Part shown: positions 24,213 through 36,550 of the stretch, one piece after another | Numbering within the stretch: position 1 is the stretch's first letter | How the letters are laid out: each line of letters opens with the position of its first letter | Source: Cheilinus undulatus | Lineage: Eukaryota; Chordata; Actinopteri; Labriformes; Labridae | Length of the DNA stretch: 64,000 bases | Direction: 5' to 3' | Assembly: GCF_018320785.1 (NCBI RefSeq) | Contig: NC_054868.1 | Span: 43,221,874-43,285,873, forward strand | Position numbers and translations under genes: made by a program | Notes under the pieces: generated by a model | Databases searched by the model: none | Told to the model about the DNA's origin: nothing | What the model saw: the letters and a program-made list of their open reading frames with translations, nothing else

Positions 24213-27200
24213 ATGGCTCCATCACTTCTTGCAGCGGCAGGACTTCTGCTACTCTTCTCCCTCTCCTCAGCAGTAAGTCTTTCAGTTTAGACCATTTATA
24301 CTTTTGTCAAACACAAAACTAAAATATTCTCTTTTCTTTTATTCTTGTTCAGCAAATCAGAGGAGACAACCTTCAAGCTTCTTGTGATCAAAATGATGGC
24401 TTTGTAAGTATGAACACATTTGAACAGATTTATTCTTTGAATCTTCGAGCAAGCTAACGTGTATAACGTTTCTATCTGTGTGCAGGGAAAATACTGCCCT
24501 ACTACATGTGGAGTGGCTGATTACATGTCCAGGTATACACCAGCCATGAACAAGGCGTTAGACGATATGCTGGAGGAACTTGAAAACATCGCCAATCTGA
24601 CCCAAGGGGCCGAAGAAACAGTCGTCTATATGAAAGATTCAGCAGCTGAAGCTCAGAAGAGATCCCCAGCAGGTAAAAAACACCTTTAAATCCAAACCAA
24701 TGATACATTTAAGACAGTATTTCCAGAAATATATTTTTTTCTACAGAGCTTATTGTTTGTACGTGAATATTTTGATAGAACTTGGCCACACTTTTGCAGG
24801 CTTATTGAAAGTATTTCTGAAAATGAAGTATTGTTATGTTTGTTTGATTTTTTTCTACTGATTCTGATTTCAGACTCACACTTCCGAAAGTCGTCACATA
24901 TGCTTGATGATATTGTCCGATTTGAAACGATCATCATCTCACAGGAACAACAAATATTGTAAGTTAATATCAGCACTATACAAATATTATTTGACATTTA
25001 CACTCAATTTTAGAGGGCAAAATTGGTAATAATCACCATATGAATACATTTATTTGACAGCTGTAAGCGATCCATACTCCTTTCATATATAAAATATAAC
25101 AAACTCTCTTCAGCTCTGCTTGATTAAGCTCAATCTGCTTTTGGTGCTTCAAGTCTGGGCAGACAATGTCAATAAATAACCAATCAGAATATGAATAAGG
25201 CTGCAAAAACTCAAATCCAAAGATAGCCTGAAAGTTCAGATAGCCTCCTTTAAGACATAGAAGTAGCTCTGGTCCAACTCGAGTGAACAGGTTGATGGCT
25301 TGATCCCCAGCTCCTTAGGCAAGATGCTTAACCTCAGTTAGCTTCACTGCTGTGTCACTGCTGTATGAAAGGGAATGAATGAGGTTAGCCGAAGCAGATG
25401 GATCCTTTACATAGCAGTGTTTGCCATCAGTGTGTGAATTAGTTTGGGTAAGTGTGACCTGGAGTGTAAAAAAAGCAAGCTCAAGTGAACTGAGTGTTTA
25501 CCATTTAAGCACAAAAATGAGTCCCAGCAAGTACATGTGACTTGTTTAGAGTCTTAAAATAGAGTGCATTCACTAATTAAGATCTCAATATAAGGTTAAA
25601 ATAAAATTAGATTCTCTGTTTTTTTACATATTACAAACAGTTTGGGCCAAGGTTAGAATAGATTTTATAAATGTTTAAATTTGTATTCAGTTTTTTCCTA
25701 ACAAACAAGTTGAAACTGCTCAAAATTTCTGTTGAACCTGATTCAATCCAAATTTTTAAGTAGTGGAAATACTTTTTTGAGTAATCATTACTTGTACATT
25801 TATGTTGTTAACTCGACTTTTTTTAAGTTCAACCACTCTGTGAAAACTTTTCTACACTTCAAAATTCTGTTTAAATCCAACTCAAGACAATAAGTTATTT
25901 TCTCAAAGCTACATAGTCTTCATCCACCGCACTGTCCTTTAATTCTATTGCGTACTTTACCGTTGAACATTTAAACCACTCAAGTGAGTCCAACATAAGA
26001 GAAAACAAGTGACAACATGTGAAAGGTGCACAGCTCCTGTTCCATCATGTTTAGTATAAAGTACATTGTATGTTGGAGTTGGTCACCACAGGTGGCATTC
26101 ATCTAACTGAGTCAGTGACTTCATCCATGGTGCAAAATATGCCCAAAGACATATTTGGAAAACTCTGCTAATTAAGGGATGGTTGTCAAATAGTTTAAGG
26201 GCAATGTCAAAAACACTTAAAATGATCGAGTACTGTGTGTATCAACTCAGAAAAGTAGAGCTAAAATAGCTATTTTAGCTTTTTATGTACGCGACTGATG
26301 TCTTTTTAACAACCTTCAACTGTTTGGTCTTTTAGTTTAGATAAGCTTTTATTATGTAAAAAAAAAAAAAAAAAACTATTTCAATTGAGTTTTTATTAGT
26401 TTTAGTCTTAGGTTTTAGTTTTTTTCGTAGTAATAATGGATGTCTGTCAGGGGCGAGACCCAAAAGGGCCTGAAAAAGTAAGCAACATAGAACTTTGAAA
26501 TAATTTCAAACAGGTTACGCTTCACTTTTCATTTTATTCATTAAATGTTGATCTTTGAAAATAACTCAAGACCTTAAATTACTGTTGTGTGATATCTTCA
26601 TCTATCAAAGAGGGCCGTTTTACTCTCTCCAGGCTTGGATGTTCATGTCGGTCTGTACACTGCTGTCAAAGACTTAAACAAAGGAGATTCTGATTTTATT
26701 TTTTTACTTAGTTTTGTAAGCACAGAATTAAGTTTTTGTTAGTTTTTGTCTTTTTGCAAAGCTAAGTTTTTATTTAGTTTAAGTTGACTAAAATCCATAG
26801 CCAGAGCGAGGGGGTGGCTTCTGGGGCCTACGCCCTGAACATTTTCTTAAAAGGCCCAAATCTTTCCTGTTGCTTAAAAGTATTTTGCTTAAGTATGCTG
26901 TGATAGATAAATGCAAAAGAAATATGTGATAGACAGTTGGGCTTTGCTGATATGCTTTCAGCTAGGATAGTATGCTTTCTATAGAAAAGAAAGAAAAGTT
27001 CCTGAAAATAAGTGCCAGTAATTTTATTGCCTATCCCAACAAATGAGCACTCTTTTCTCAGAGTAAGAGACCCAAATCAGGAAGTAAAAGCAGAACTGAA
27101 TAAAACAAGGATAAAACATTTTCATAACTAAGGGGTCAACATTAAACTCCTTCGTTTGTAATAGAAATCCATATGTTGATTGGCCGTTGCATAAACAAAC

Positions 27201-30200
27201 TCAATGTTGGCATAAAATGTAAGACAGTCTTCAATTACTGAATTCAAGTATTTCTTCTCTTTTACCATCAGCCTGGTCATGACTCAAGAACAAGTAAACT
27301 CTCCCTTTTGAAGTCGATTCAAATTTTGTTTTTTTTTCCACATTAATGTTACCAAATCCATTTGCTAAGGAGTGCTGATAGCCTACTTTATGGCGTGAGC
27401 CCCATTAACAGAGGCTGCAGTCTTTGGTACAGGCAGTCCTGGTTCAAATCTGTCCTGCAGCTCCTTTCCCTCATGTCATCCTCCACTCACTTTATTTCCA
27501 ACTCTGTCCACTGTCCTGTCTACATTTAAGGCATGAAAGCACCCAAATTAACTCTAATCAGAGAAATAAACTTGCTAAGGTTTGTTTTTTCAGTAGGGTT
27601 GGGCAATTAAATTAATTAAATTAGATTAGATATGGCCTACTGAAATTTACAAAACACAGAAGTTGCAATATTTCTTTAACTTGAAATGTGTAAAAAAAAC
27701 AGTTTAATACATTCTTTTTTATGCAACTGCAGAGATTTTGTGCACATTATACACATTTTTTAACGGTTTACAAAAATCCTCCTATTTAGTTTGACCTATC
27801 CCCCGCACCCGCAGGTCATTGCACACCCACGCCACTCACCCACACAGTTCAGACTGAACACAGATCATCTGGTGTTTTGCCACACACGCCTCTTTTTACA
27901 TATTTACTCTGGAACACTGAACAAGTTGCTGACACTTAACAAACTATTCTGAAATTTAAGAAAATTTCACTCCCTTTTACCAAGTCTAATCCATGTTTCA
28001 CTGCCTTTCTTCTTATTGTATAAGGGTTCCGTTGCTCTCCAATTTCAGAAATGTTTCACACAAGATAATGCTCTTACTACTCATGTTTTTCCCTCTCTCT
28101 AGTGACCTTCAAAATTTGTTAACATCCAACGGGAGAAGACTAGCAGACTTGAAACAACTGTCCATCCAGCTGCAGCAGAGATGCACTGAGCCCTGCAGAG
28201 ACTCTGTGGAGATCCAGCCAACCACAGGGACAGGTACAAGAAAAAAAAATCATGACCTTCAGGCCAATCCAAGTTTCACAAGAAGTTTCTCAATCATAGC
28301 TAATCTGAACAACATTTGTCCTTGTTCAGTGTTTAGTCAGAGACAAAAATCAATACAGCGTAGAGTAAACACATTTATTCTAGATGTAATCAGTTGTGGC
28401 CCAATTTCAAAAAAATTGTGTAACAGGACGATTAAACAGGTGTAGGTGGGGGTTCTGTCAAAGTAAATTAAACCAGTGAGATGAAAAGCATCTGAATATA
28501 TTTATTTTTTTCTTAAATAATGTTGAATTTCTCTTTGGTCTCTTATATTTTGTCATCAGATTGTCAGGATATTGCAAACAAAGGTGCCACCACCAGCGGT
28601 CTGTACTATGTGAAGCCCACACAAAACTCTGAGCAGTTCCTGGTTTACTGTGAGATCGACAGCTTTGGACGTGGCTTCACTGTTATACAGAGGGTATGTT
28701 TCAGTTCAGTGATGAAGAAAGATGCTTTTATCAGTCAATGAGTCTTATCATTTATCTTACCAAAGATGAAGTTAGACTCTGGGAAAAAAATGCAAAACCA
28801 GAGAGCTGGTCCTCCTTGGTTAGATCTCATCCCCTGACTCCTTCCAGTTTGGAACAAGTTTATATTTAATTGATTATTTCCCGTTACAAACTTGGCCTCA
28901 GTGAACAACATGAGACTAAAACACAACAGGGTATAAGAGGATGAGTCAAAATCTCTAAAAAATGCTTAAAATGTTGTTACATTCTTTTTGTCCGTTTTTC
29001 TGCTTATTTCGCTGAAGCTTATGGATACAGACCAAACACTGCAATACCAACAGTAACCACGGGGGCAGTGTTGGGCAATGTATTCAATAGTTCAGCTGAG
29101 CAGTCTGGAGAGGGGTCTGGCTACATACTCCCAGGCGCTCCCTATTACGGACCACAACCAGGAGACGCCGCCTCCGTCAGGATGAAAGTCATGTAATGAC
29201 TGGTGCAAGGAATGGTGCAACATTTCCTGTTTTAGACAGTTTTTTATTCAACTTTATTCTATGTAAACCAATGTAGCTGCGTTAGCTTTAGCTTTTGCGG
29301 CATTAGCTGTAGCAAACGTAGCTAATGCTAACATAGATATGTTAGCTATGAAGGTAAAGTATCTATGTAGATAACTTAACTAAGTTAGCTTAAGCAAGTG
29401 TAGCCAATGTAGCTTCATTAGCTTTAACCATGTAAGCTAGCAAAGCTTCAAATTAGTTATTAGCTATTTTGATGAATAAAATTGGGTTTATGAGATTAAC
29501 AAAACTGTTAAAGGTGTACAGTCCTCCTTTTTAGCCTGACGCTAACATAGCTTTGTTATCTTCACCCTTAGCTATGTTAGCTGCATTAGAGTGTTATCAT
29601 GGAGGACAAGCTTTTTTTCCCAGTAAGATTAATGTTCAGTAGGCTTTGTTAAACTTTTTGTAATCAGAAATTACAGGTCAGGGTTTTGAAGTCCCTGTAA
29701 AGTAATGAAGAAAAAAACAGTATTTTGGGTTTGTTGTATGACAGGCCACTGTGTTGTAAACCACCGGGCCAAATTTCAGCTGTGAATAATATCTCTAAGT
29801 TTATAAAAATAAGCTTTAAAATCATGAAAAATGAGGCAGTAAAATTGTTTCTAGGAGGGTGTGGGCATGTCAGTTGAATGAGCTGAAGCCACGCCCACTC
29901 ACAATAAATGTAACCCTCAGATTAAAAAAAAAAAAATCCTTCTGATCAGAGAGCAGCTGTCTGGCTCTGTGCTAGAGCAGAGAGACAGAAGTTGCAGGTT
30001 AAATTTACTGTTTTCTGGCACAAATCTCTCCATTTTGATGCTTTTAACAACCCATAGGCCACTGTGGCTGATAGATTTGGCAAATTTACCTCACAATGAA
30101 CAAAAACACAGCATGTAATCAGCTGTTAAGTTTTAATAAAGGCAATGACATCGGCTAGCAACAGACTGTCCTGAGATGAACTGCTTGGTGATTTTATATC

Positions 30201-32170
30201 ATAGTGGTGTTAGGGGAGTGGTGTAACTGGTTTGCCCTGCTCAATTAAACAAAGAAAGAGGCAAACAACTTTCTAACTTTCAACAGTCTAGATAAAAAAT
30301 TAAGTTCCACATAGATCTCAGTGTTTTCACATGTTTACAACAACCCTTTTCTAACGTATCTAGTGTGTTCAGACACAAACTTTACCTTCTGGTGTCCTGA
30401 CCTTAACCCTTATGCTAACACTAACCAGAAGTTTGTTCCAATTTTATTTTGACAGGTTTAGCATGTATTTCTGTACCAACTCTGTGTAGCAGGTGCTGCC
30501 TTTGTGAGAACAGAAATACATGCTAAAACTTCAAAAATAAAATCAGATTAAACCTCCAGTTAGGGTTAGCATACAGGTTCAGGTTAGGGTAAGGATACCA
30601 AAAGTTAAAAGCCAAAAACCTGACCTGGAATAACTGATGACAAAACTTTTAATACAGCCCACTAAACAGTGTGCTACAGGATAAATGCTAAAGCTAAAGC
30701 TAGCTACTTAGGTGATGTTGCTACATAACTTAAACTGATGTAGCTAAAGATAACATAGCTACAGTGAGTTATGCAGTAAAATTTTCTACAGTTAGTATAA
30801 CTATGTAGTAAACAGCTGAAGCTACAAACACTGAGCTGAGCAACTGTTTGCGTAGCTACTTCAAAAACAGGTCAGTACCACAGTTGAATTATGGATTAGA
30901 CCTCTGACCTTTGTTCTGTTTTATTTATGAAAAGTTTCTTGGTCTGTAATGTTTGCAGAGTGGTTATTTGTTTTCCTCTGTTCTGACAGAGGCAGCCTCT
31001 CACAATAGTGGTCTGCATTGTAAACCGAGATGTGCAGTCTGCAGCCAGACCCCCCCTGACTTTTACTGGCTTTGCATTCAAAGCTGAAAAAAAGTAAATT
31101 TTTTCTTTTACTGCAGAGAAAGCTGTAGAATTTTTGAAAATATGTCTCATTTTGACATTGATCTCTTACTTCCTCAGAGACGTGACGGCAGCGTGGACTT
31201 CAACAGGGACTGGATCCAGTACAAGAACGGCTTTGGCTACCTCTCACCAGACGACACCACAGAGTTCTGGCTTGGAAATGAGAAGATGCATCAGCTGACC
31301 GCCGCAACAACCATGCCCACAGTGCTGAGGATTGAGCTTGTTGACTGGGAAGGCAACAAAAGGTTAGTGCACAAAACCCTGTATGATAACACATTATGTA
31401 AGAGGGGTAAAAGGACTCACAGCCTAGGCAAACATGACCCTGACAGTGAGGCTTCCTTTGAAGAAGAACAAAACGAGTCAGCAGAAGATCCCAAAAACTA
31501 ACCAAGAGGCCTCTTTTACAGATATGCCGACTACACCATGTTCAGCGTGGGGCCAGAGGCTGATAACTACCGTTTAAGATATGGCTTCTACCTCGGTGGT
31601 GATGCTGGCGATGCTTTCGATGGTTTTGACTTCGGTGACGACCCCAGCGATAAGTCCTACACGTCTCACGTCAACATGGAGTTCAGCACCCACGACAGGG
31701 ACAACGACAAGTATGACGGCAACTGTGCTCAGCAGGACGGCTCCGGCTGGTGGATGAACAGATGTCACGCTGCACATTTGAACGGAAAATACTACCAGGG
31801 TAAGATCACAGGGCTAAAATCAGTGCCAGAACAAGTAGTCAGTGTTCATTTGTGTGGCTGGAGCTGTTTAAGGCCTAGAAATTGTAGATTTAGCAACCAG
31901 CCTCCAAAAAGAAGTCACTTAGATTAGCATAAAAGTGGAAAAAAAGTCACTTAAAATGCACTCTAAACTATCTTGGTTTCCTTGGTCTCAGGTGGCAGGT
32001 ACACAGAAAAGGATGCCGGTGAATACGGCTTCGACAACGGCATCATCTGGGTGACATGGCACAACCGCTGGTACTCCCTGAAAGAGACCACCATGAAGCT
32101 CATCCCCATCAGCCGCCTCACAGCAGGCGGCGGACAGCAGAGCGGGGTCAAAGAGTTTGGCGGACTTTAA
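24213..32170 (+). CDS. fgg: Fibrinogen gamma chain, complete nine-exon gene
   Basis: Exons: 24213-24272, 24353-24403, 24486-24672, 24874-24958, 28103-28233, 28560-28693, 31178-31362, 31522-31799, 31992-32170; 1290 nt, 429 residues. As recalled, the lengths of exons 5-8 (131, 134, 185, 278) equal the human FGG exons, which confirms gamma rather than alpha or beta. The secreted liver protein is the gamma subunit of the fibrinogen hexamer, supplying the central knot, a coiled coil and the D-domain hole that binds thrombin-exposed knobs. Seen: a signal peptide (1-20) ending SSA, the disulphide ring KYCPTTCG, an N-glycosylation site NLT (74-76), the second ring CTEPC, the fibrinogen C-domain from [20 protein letters not shown], the calcium-loop-like [11 protein letters not shown], and FDNGIIW in the binding pocket. 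Oddities: only one Cys before the ring where human has a CC pair, and a short tail [11 protein letters not shown] without AGDV. Introns 4 and 6 are repeat-rich. Confidence 0.96.
25130..25480 (+). repeat. SINE/MITE-type dispersed repeat in fgg intron 4
   Basis: GTTGATGGCTTGATCCCCAG and CTTAGGCAAGATGCTTAACC, ending near GTGTGACCTGGAGTGTAAAA, resemble a very common fish interspersed repeat as I recall it. No coding content. Confidence 0.4.
25680..26150 (+). repeat. Dispersed repeat with CATGGTGCAAA motif, copy 2
   Basis: Same ordered motifs as 16370-16760: CAAGTTGAAACTGCTCAAAA, AGTGGAAATACTTTTTTGAG, then CTAACTGAGTCAGTGACTTC and ATCCATGGTGCAAAA. Confidence 0.55.
27365..27560 (+). repeat. tRNA-derived SINE-like element in fgg intron 4
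   Basis: Contains GGCAGTCCTGGTTCAAATCT (B-box-like GGTTCAAATC) followed by a CT-rich body and the tail TACATTTAAGGCATGAAAGC, the usual end of a fish SINE. An inverted copy of the tail seems to lie at 58375-58490. Confidence 0.55.
29205..29700 (+). repeat. AGCTA-rich dispersed repeat, copy 2
   Basis: Same orientation, AGCTA core and right flank (GCATTAGAGTGTTATCATGG, TGTAATCAGAAATTACAGGTC) as 2560-3165. It lies in fgg intron 6. A third, core-only piece is at 30680-30860. Confidence 0.7.
30390..30605. repeat. Fold-back inverted repeat
   Basis: Two arms of about 90 bp, imperfect inverted copies, flank a 35-bp loop: TTTAGCATGTATTTCTGT on the left and ACAGAAATACATGCTAAAA on the right, continuing into TATGCTAACACTAACC / GGTTAGCATAC. 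MITE-like; no ORF. In fgg intron 6. Confidence 0.65.
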
Positions 32171-32222
32171 TTCGGCTCAGTCAAGGTGTTCAGCACAGCA
32201 ACACTGAAACGTCTGTAATGAA

Positions 32223-32315
32223 AATAAACAACCCTCCACGAGAAAACAGTCTTGATGTGTCTTTATGTGACGTGTGCGTGACCTGTCCTTAGTGTTGTTT
32301 CGAGCACTTAATAAA
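32223..32315 (+). other. Two candidate poly(A) signals of fgg
   Basis: AATAAA at 32223-32228 and again at 32310-32315, 53 and 140 bp after the fgg stop. Either gives a short 3' UTR; the second is followed by a T-rich stretch. Confidence 0.55.
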
Positions 32316-33194
32316 TGTCTTAACATTTAACAAACCATGCCCTGTCATTATTTCTTTGGGAAGTTTGGATTTGGAAAATTGCCCTTTGCTAAAAAATGAT
32401 CCCTTTAACTCCTCTGAACCCCTCCAATAATTTTTACACAGTCCCTTAATGAACTGTTTTTCTCCCTACTCCAATTATTCTAGATCTGAAATAATTTTTT
32501 TAAGTTGTAAAAAATAAATATCAGACATTGTTTCAATGAATAAACTAAAGACACAATATAAACAATTATGGACCACAGGAAAGTTATTGTAATTTTTCGT
32601 GAAAATAGCTCCCACACCACCTTTATCGGGGCGCTGGTTCTGGAAGCAAACTTTACCATTCAAATCCCCCATAGAAAATTTGTTAAATCCCTTTAACAAT
32701 GCTTTTAGCATGCATTAACCAAGCTAAACAGCTACCTGAGTGCTCATGACTATTAAACATTTGATTTGGTGCAAAAACAGCGTTCGAAAATGGAGAAAAA
32801 GGCAAAGGTATGAGACTGTGTACATTTTTCTTTACAAGGAGGAACTACATGTCCCACAATCCATTGTGATTAATTTTGTCCATTCTTGATGATAGCTTTA
32901 CAAGCTTTCACACCATATAGGTACCTTTTTTCCATACTTTTCTTTCTTGTAATGATTATATTCAAAATGATAAGTGGTAGTTTGAGCATTTATCGCTTCA
33001 TACTGTGGCGGCATGTATTGTCTTCAACAGCTGGCAGCCTTTGTTCGCAGGCATAGATCATTGCAACCCATCTGCCCAAACGATGCTAGCCCTGCCCCTT
33101 TCTGGGGGAAACGTTCCATAAAAATGAATGGCAGACTATGAAAACCACACTTAAATAGTTTTAAATGAGAGAGAAAAAATATACTGTAGGCCAT

Positions 33195-34160
33195 TTATGA
33201 AAAAATACTTGCATTGTAACAATATGAAACAAATGAAATGAGATATAAACTTGGCACAAAAAGTAAGGAAATTTGTGTTTGATAGATTATTTCTTTGTTG
33301 TAACAATGCTTCTTGGCAACAACTCTTATATCGTTGGAAAGCCTGTTTATTACCATTTTAAATGGTGCCACATCTGTATGGAACATACATTTGTGGGATG
33401 AGCAGCAGAGCTGAGTATGTGGGTTGGGCCCATGAAAAATTTGCCAAGTCCTCTCTGCCAATGCCAACCAGCTTATTCTGCCATTGACTCTTGTTTGGTG
33501 TTTGGTGGATTGGACGGTTGAACTTTGAAGAAACAAGACATATCGGCAATTTAACAATTTATTCTTTTAACAAACAGGAGCCTCAGTAGCGTGTGGAAGA
33601 ACCATACACAGCTACAACAGCCTGGCATCTCCTCCTCAGGCTGGTCATCAGCCTGGTCACACACTGCTGTGGGATGGCATCCCATTCTTCAACCAGCATT
33701 TGTCGCAAGTCAGCCAACATGGTTGTGTTAGTAACCCTGGCACGAACAGCACACCCAAGCTGATCCCATAAGTGTGCAATGGGGTTAAGGTCAGGACTGC
33801 TGGCAGGCCATGCCATCCTCTCCACTCCCAGAGGTAGTCTCTGATAAACCCCGCTCTGTGGGGGCGAGCATTGTCATCTTGGAGGACAGAGTTTGGTCCC
33901 AGACTGTGGAAATATGGGATTGCTCCTGGTTGCAGAATCTCATCTCGCTATCTCTCTGCATTGAGATTGCTTCCAGTGATGACAAGCCTCGTTTTTCCAG
34001 TGAGGGAGATGCCACTCCACACCATCACACTGCCTCCACCAAAAGATGTTACTCTGTAGGTGCAGCAATTAGCATAGTGTTCTCCTCATCTTCTCCACAC
34101 TTAGACCCTACAATCCAACTGCCGTAGGCAGAATCTGGACTCATCGCTGAAAATAACGTT
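33195..34160 (-). pseudogene. Tc1-like transposase relic, catalytic half
   Basis: The minus strand at 33583-33830 encodes WPASSPDLNPIAHLWDQLG and ends AVVAVYGSSTRY, the C-terminal DDE part of a fish Tc1 transposase. Upstream frames (to about 34050) carry KMTMLAPTERG (from QDDNARPHRAR) and are frameshifted. The 33195-33560 stretch looks like the 3' non-coding tail of the same element. Confidence 0.8.
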
Positions 34161-34599
34161 CCTCCACATGTTCCTCATTAAATCATAACAGTTGCACCTA
34201 AAAGCTCAGCCTAAGCAAATAACTGACATGAGATAAACACCCTGCTTTTCCAGAAGCTGACTCCAGAGCAGGGCTCTAAATTGGAAACTTATTTCTCTGA
34301 AGTTTTATTAACTAATAACTCAGAACCAGACTCCAAAATCCCCACTTCTTATCAGGGTTGCCATGTTTGTTTTGATTCATTCTGAGCAGTTTATTCACTT
34401 TGTTTTGTGTACGGCTTGTACTCGTCCCCATGCATCAGCCACCTGAGTCACCACATGAGGAGTCCAAACTCCACCTGGCTCTGTGTAGATAGTTATGCAA
34501 AGAGACAAATGCTGTGGCATGGCTTAGAAATAGGGATTGTTATGCAAAAGGCAGATATATGGATCCAAAATCTCTCCTGAGCTCCTGAAGTCAGGTCAG

Positions 34600-35830
34600 A
34601 ATGTATTTATATTGCACATTTAAGACAGTCAAAGTGCTGAAGTTTGAAAAAAAATATAAGAAAAAGAAAATGACAGTAAAAATAAAGCAGAGACAAAAAA
34701 GCTCAACTCAAATTAAAAGCCAACAAAGAGGAGTATCTTCAACAAGGAGTGAGCAGGTCTGATTTTCATCAGAAGAATGTTATTTTTTAGAGCAGCCATT
34801 GCAAAGGCCTCATGTTTTCAGCATGTATCTTTGAACATCCAAACATATCTGGAGTGTTGACTGCTGTGCATGTTGGTTCAACAGCTCAAACATATTGAGT
34901 GGTGCCAAAACCTGCAAAGTTTTCAAATTAGTAATAAGTCTTAACCCTTAGTTGTTTGAACAAATTTTCCTCCTGGGTCAAATCAGACTCAGCATGCTTT
35001 CACTATTTTTCAAAGTGTCACCTATTTCTGTGTTACATCATTTTCTCTAACTTAATTTTAACTCATAAAAAAGGTGGGTGAGTGCTACACGGGGTCAACA
35101 GTTTCCAAAACTTTGGCACTGGGATCTTCAGGATAAGAGGACAGGGATATGATGTTAAAAAGGGAACAATGACTTGCCTGTTAACTTTCAAAAAGAGTCC
35201 ATAGTTTAGTTGGCAGTCAGAACTGAGAATCCAAGGCACCCTGAGGAGATAAAAATCCTCAAGACCTCGGGGGAGGCATGGGACCCTGTTTGCTCTGTTG
35301 TGTTCAATATTAGATGTGCATAAAGTTCTTTAAAGTCATGATTAGAAACATAATGTACAACAGCAGGTTAAAACAACCCTAAAAGTTTTTTAAAAATTGA
35401 GAGAATTCATTCATTTTTTAGTAAAAAGTCCAGTAGTAGGGGGCACTAAAGGGAAAAGGTTGGGAACCACTGCTTTAAAGAGTGTTTCAATGACTGAAAG
35501 TTGTATATTTGTTCATCCTGAAATTTTCCATTGTGTGTTTTAAGGACTGAAGTCTTAGGTCTCTATTACATTCAAATATTGATACTGGTATCAGCTAAAA
35601 TTATTCTGTAAATACTGGCATATGGGATATCAGAAAAAAATCCAATATCATGTATCCCTAATATTTATTCTCTGTAAAACTTTCGAAAACAGGTCAAAAT
35701 CATCCCAAGAGAACAAAAAGGTTCAAATGGATAATGAACTGGATCTGGAGCCAGTGAGCTGAAGCCAGCACTGGTGTGATGTGATTTTGTTATCTCTTGC
35801 ATTTGCTGCTGCATTCTGATTACCAGATGT
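34600..35830. repeat. Degenerate retroelement-like repeat region
   Basis: Contains TATATTGCACATTTAAGACA near the left and GAGCCAGTGAGCTGAAGCCA with CACTGGTGTGATGTGAT near the right, resembling a fish repeat with a TGTGATG box as I recall it. A hAT-like end (GGTTGGGAACCACTG) is at 35458-35472. Boundaries uncertain. Confidence 0.35.
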
Positions 35831-35834
35831 AATC

Positions 35835-36010
35835 ATTGGTAAAAAGTAACTATAACTTTTACTCAGATTTCTGTAACTGAGTAGTTTTTCCAGATGTTGT
35901 ACTTTTTTTTTTAACTCTGTAATTTTATTCATACTTCAGTAAGTTTTAACCAGAGAAACTGTACTTTAACTTGAGTGCTATACTCTTCTACTTTTTCCAC
36001 CTCTGTTGAC
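35835..36010 (-). repeat. ACTCAAGTAAAAGTAC-type MITE, copy 1
   Basis: Ends with TACTTTTTCCACCTCTG and carries TAACTTTTACTCAG; inverted relative to the copy at 37440. Confidence 0.5.
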
Positions 36011-36404
36011 GACACTATTTCAAATCTGGGGGATGTGTCTGAAGAGTTTCCCATCATTCCCTGGGGCAGAGTGTTTAGATGTGTTTTATGTAGTTCTGTT
36101 AAGATATTGCCTGTTGTACTGTGATCCCTGCTGAGACACATTGGCACCATGAGCAAAGGTATCCACTGAGTTAAGGAGTGTAGCTTAACTAGATGTAGTG
36201 TGGAGCAATACAAACACCTTTATGCATTAAATTGAACTCTATATATGTTAAATTTACACTGCCACTTTTTCTGTGTATTTTTACTTTATCATAGAGGTGT
36301 AACTTTACCTGAACAACCTGGTCAGAAGTCTTTTCTTTTGTCATTCTTGTCAATAAGGAAAGATCACATTTTACTGTTTATCTCAGCAGCTACTCAGTGC
36401 TTGA

Positions 36405-36550
36405 AGTAGACTTAAAAATGAAATTTTTTTTACTATTACTTGAGTAGACTTATAGACCAGTACTTTTACATTTTTTACTCAAGTAAATTTTAATAAGAGT
36501 AACTGTACTTTTACTTGGGTACAATAGACTTGCACTTTTTCCACCTCTGG
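36405..36550 (-). repeat. ACTCAAGTAAAAGTAC-type MITE, copy 2
   Basis: Carries TTTTTTACTCAAGTAAATTT and ends GCACTTTTTCCACCTCTGG, as in the neighbouring copies. Confidence 0.5.

Noticed and set aside
27365-27560. A tRNA gene
   Set aside because: A B-box-like GGTTCAAATC is present but no cloverleaf or acceptor stem could be drawn, and the tail matches a SINE. No tRNA, rRNA or snRNA gene was recognised elsewhere.
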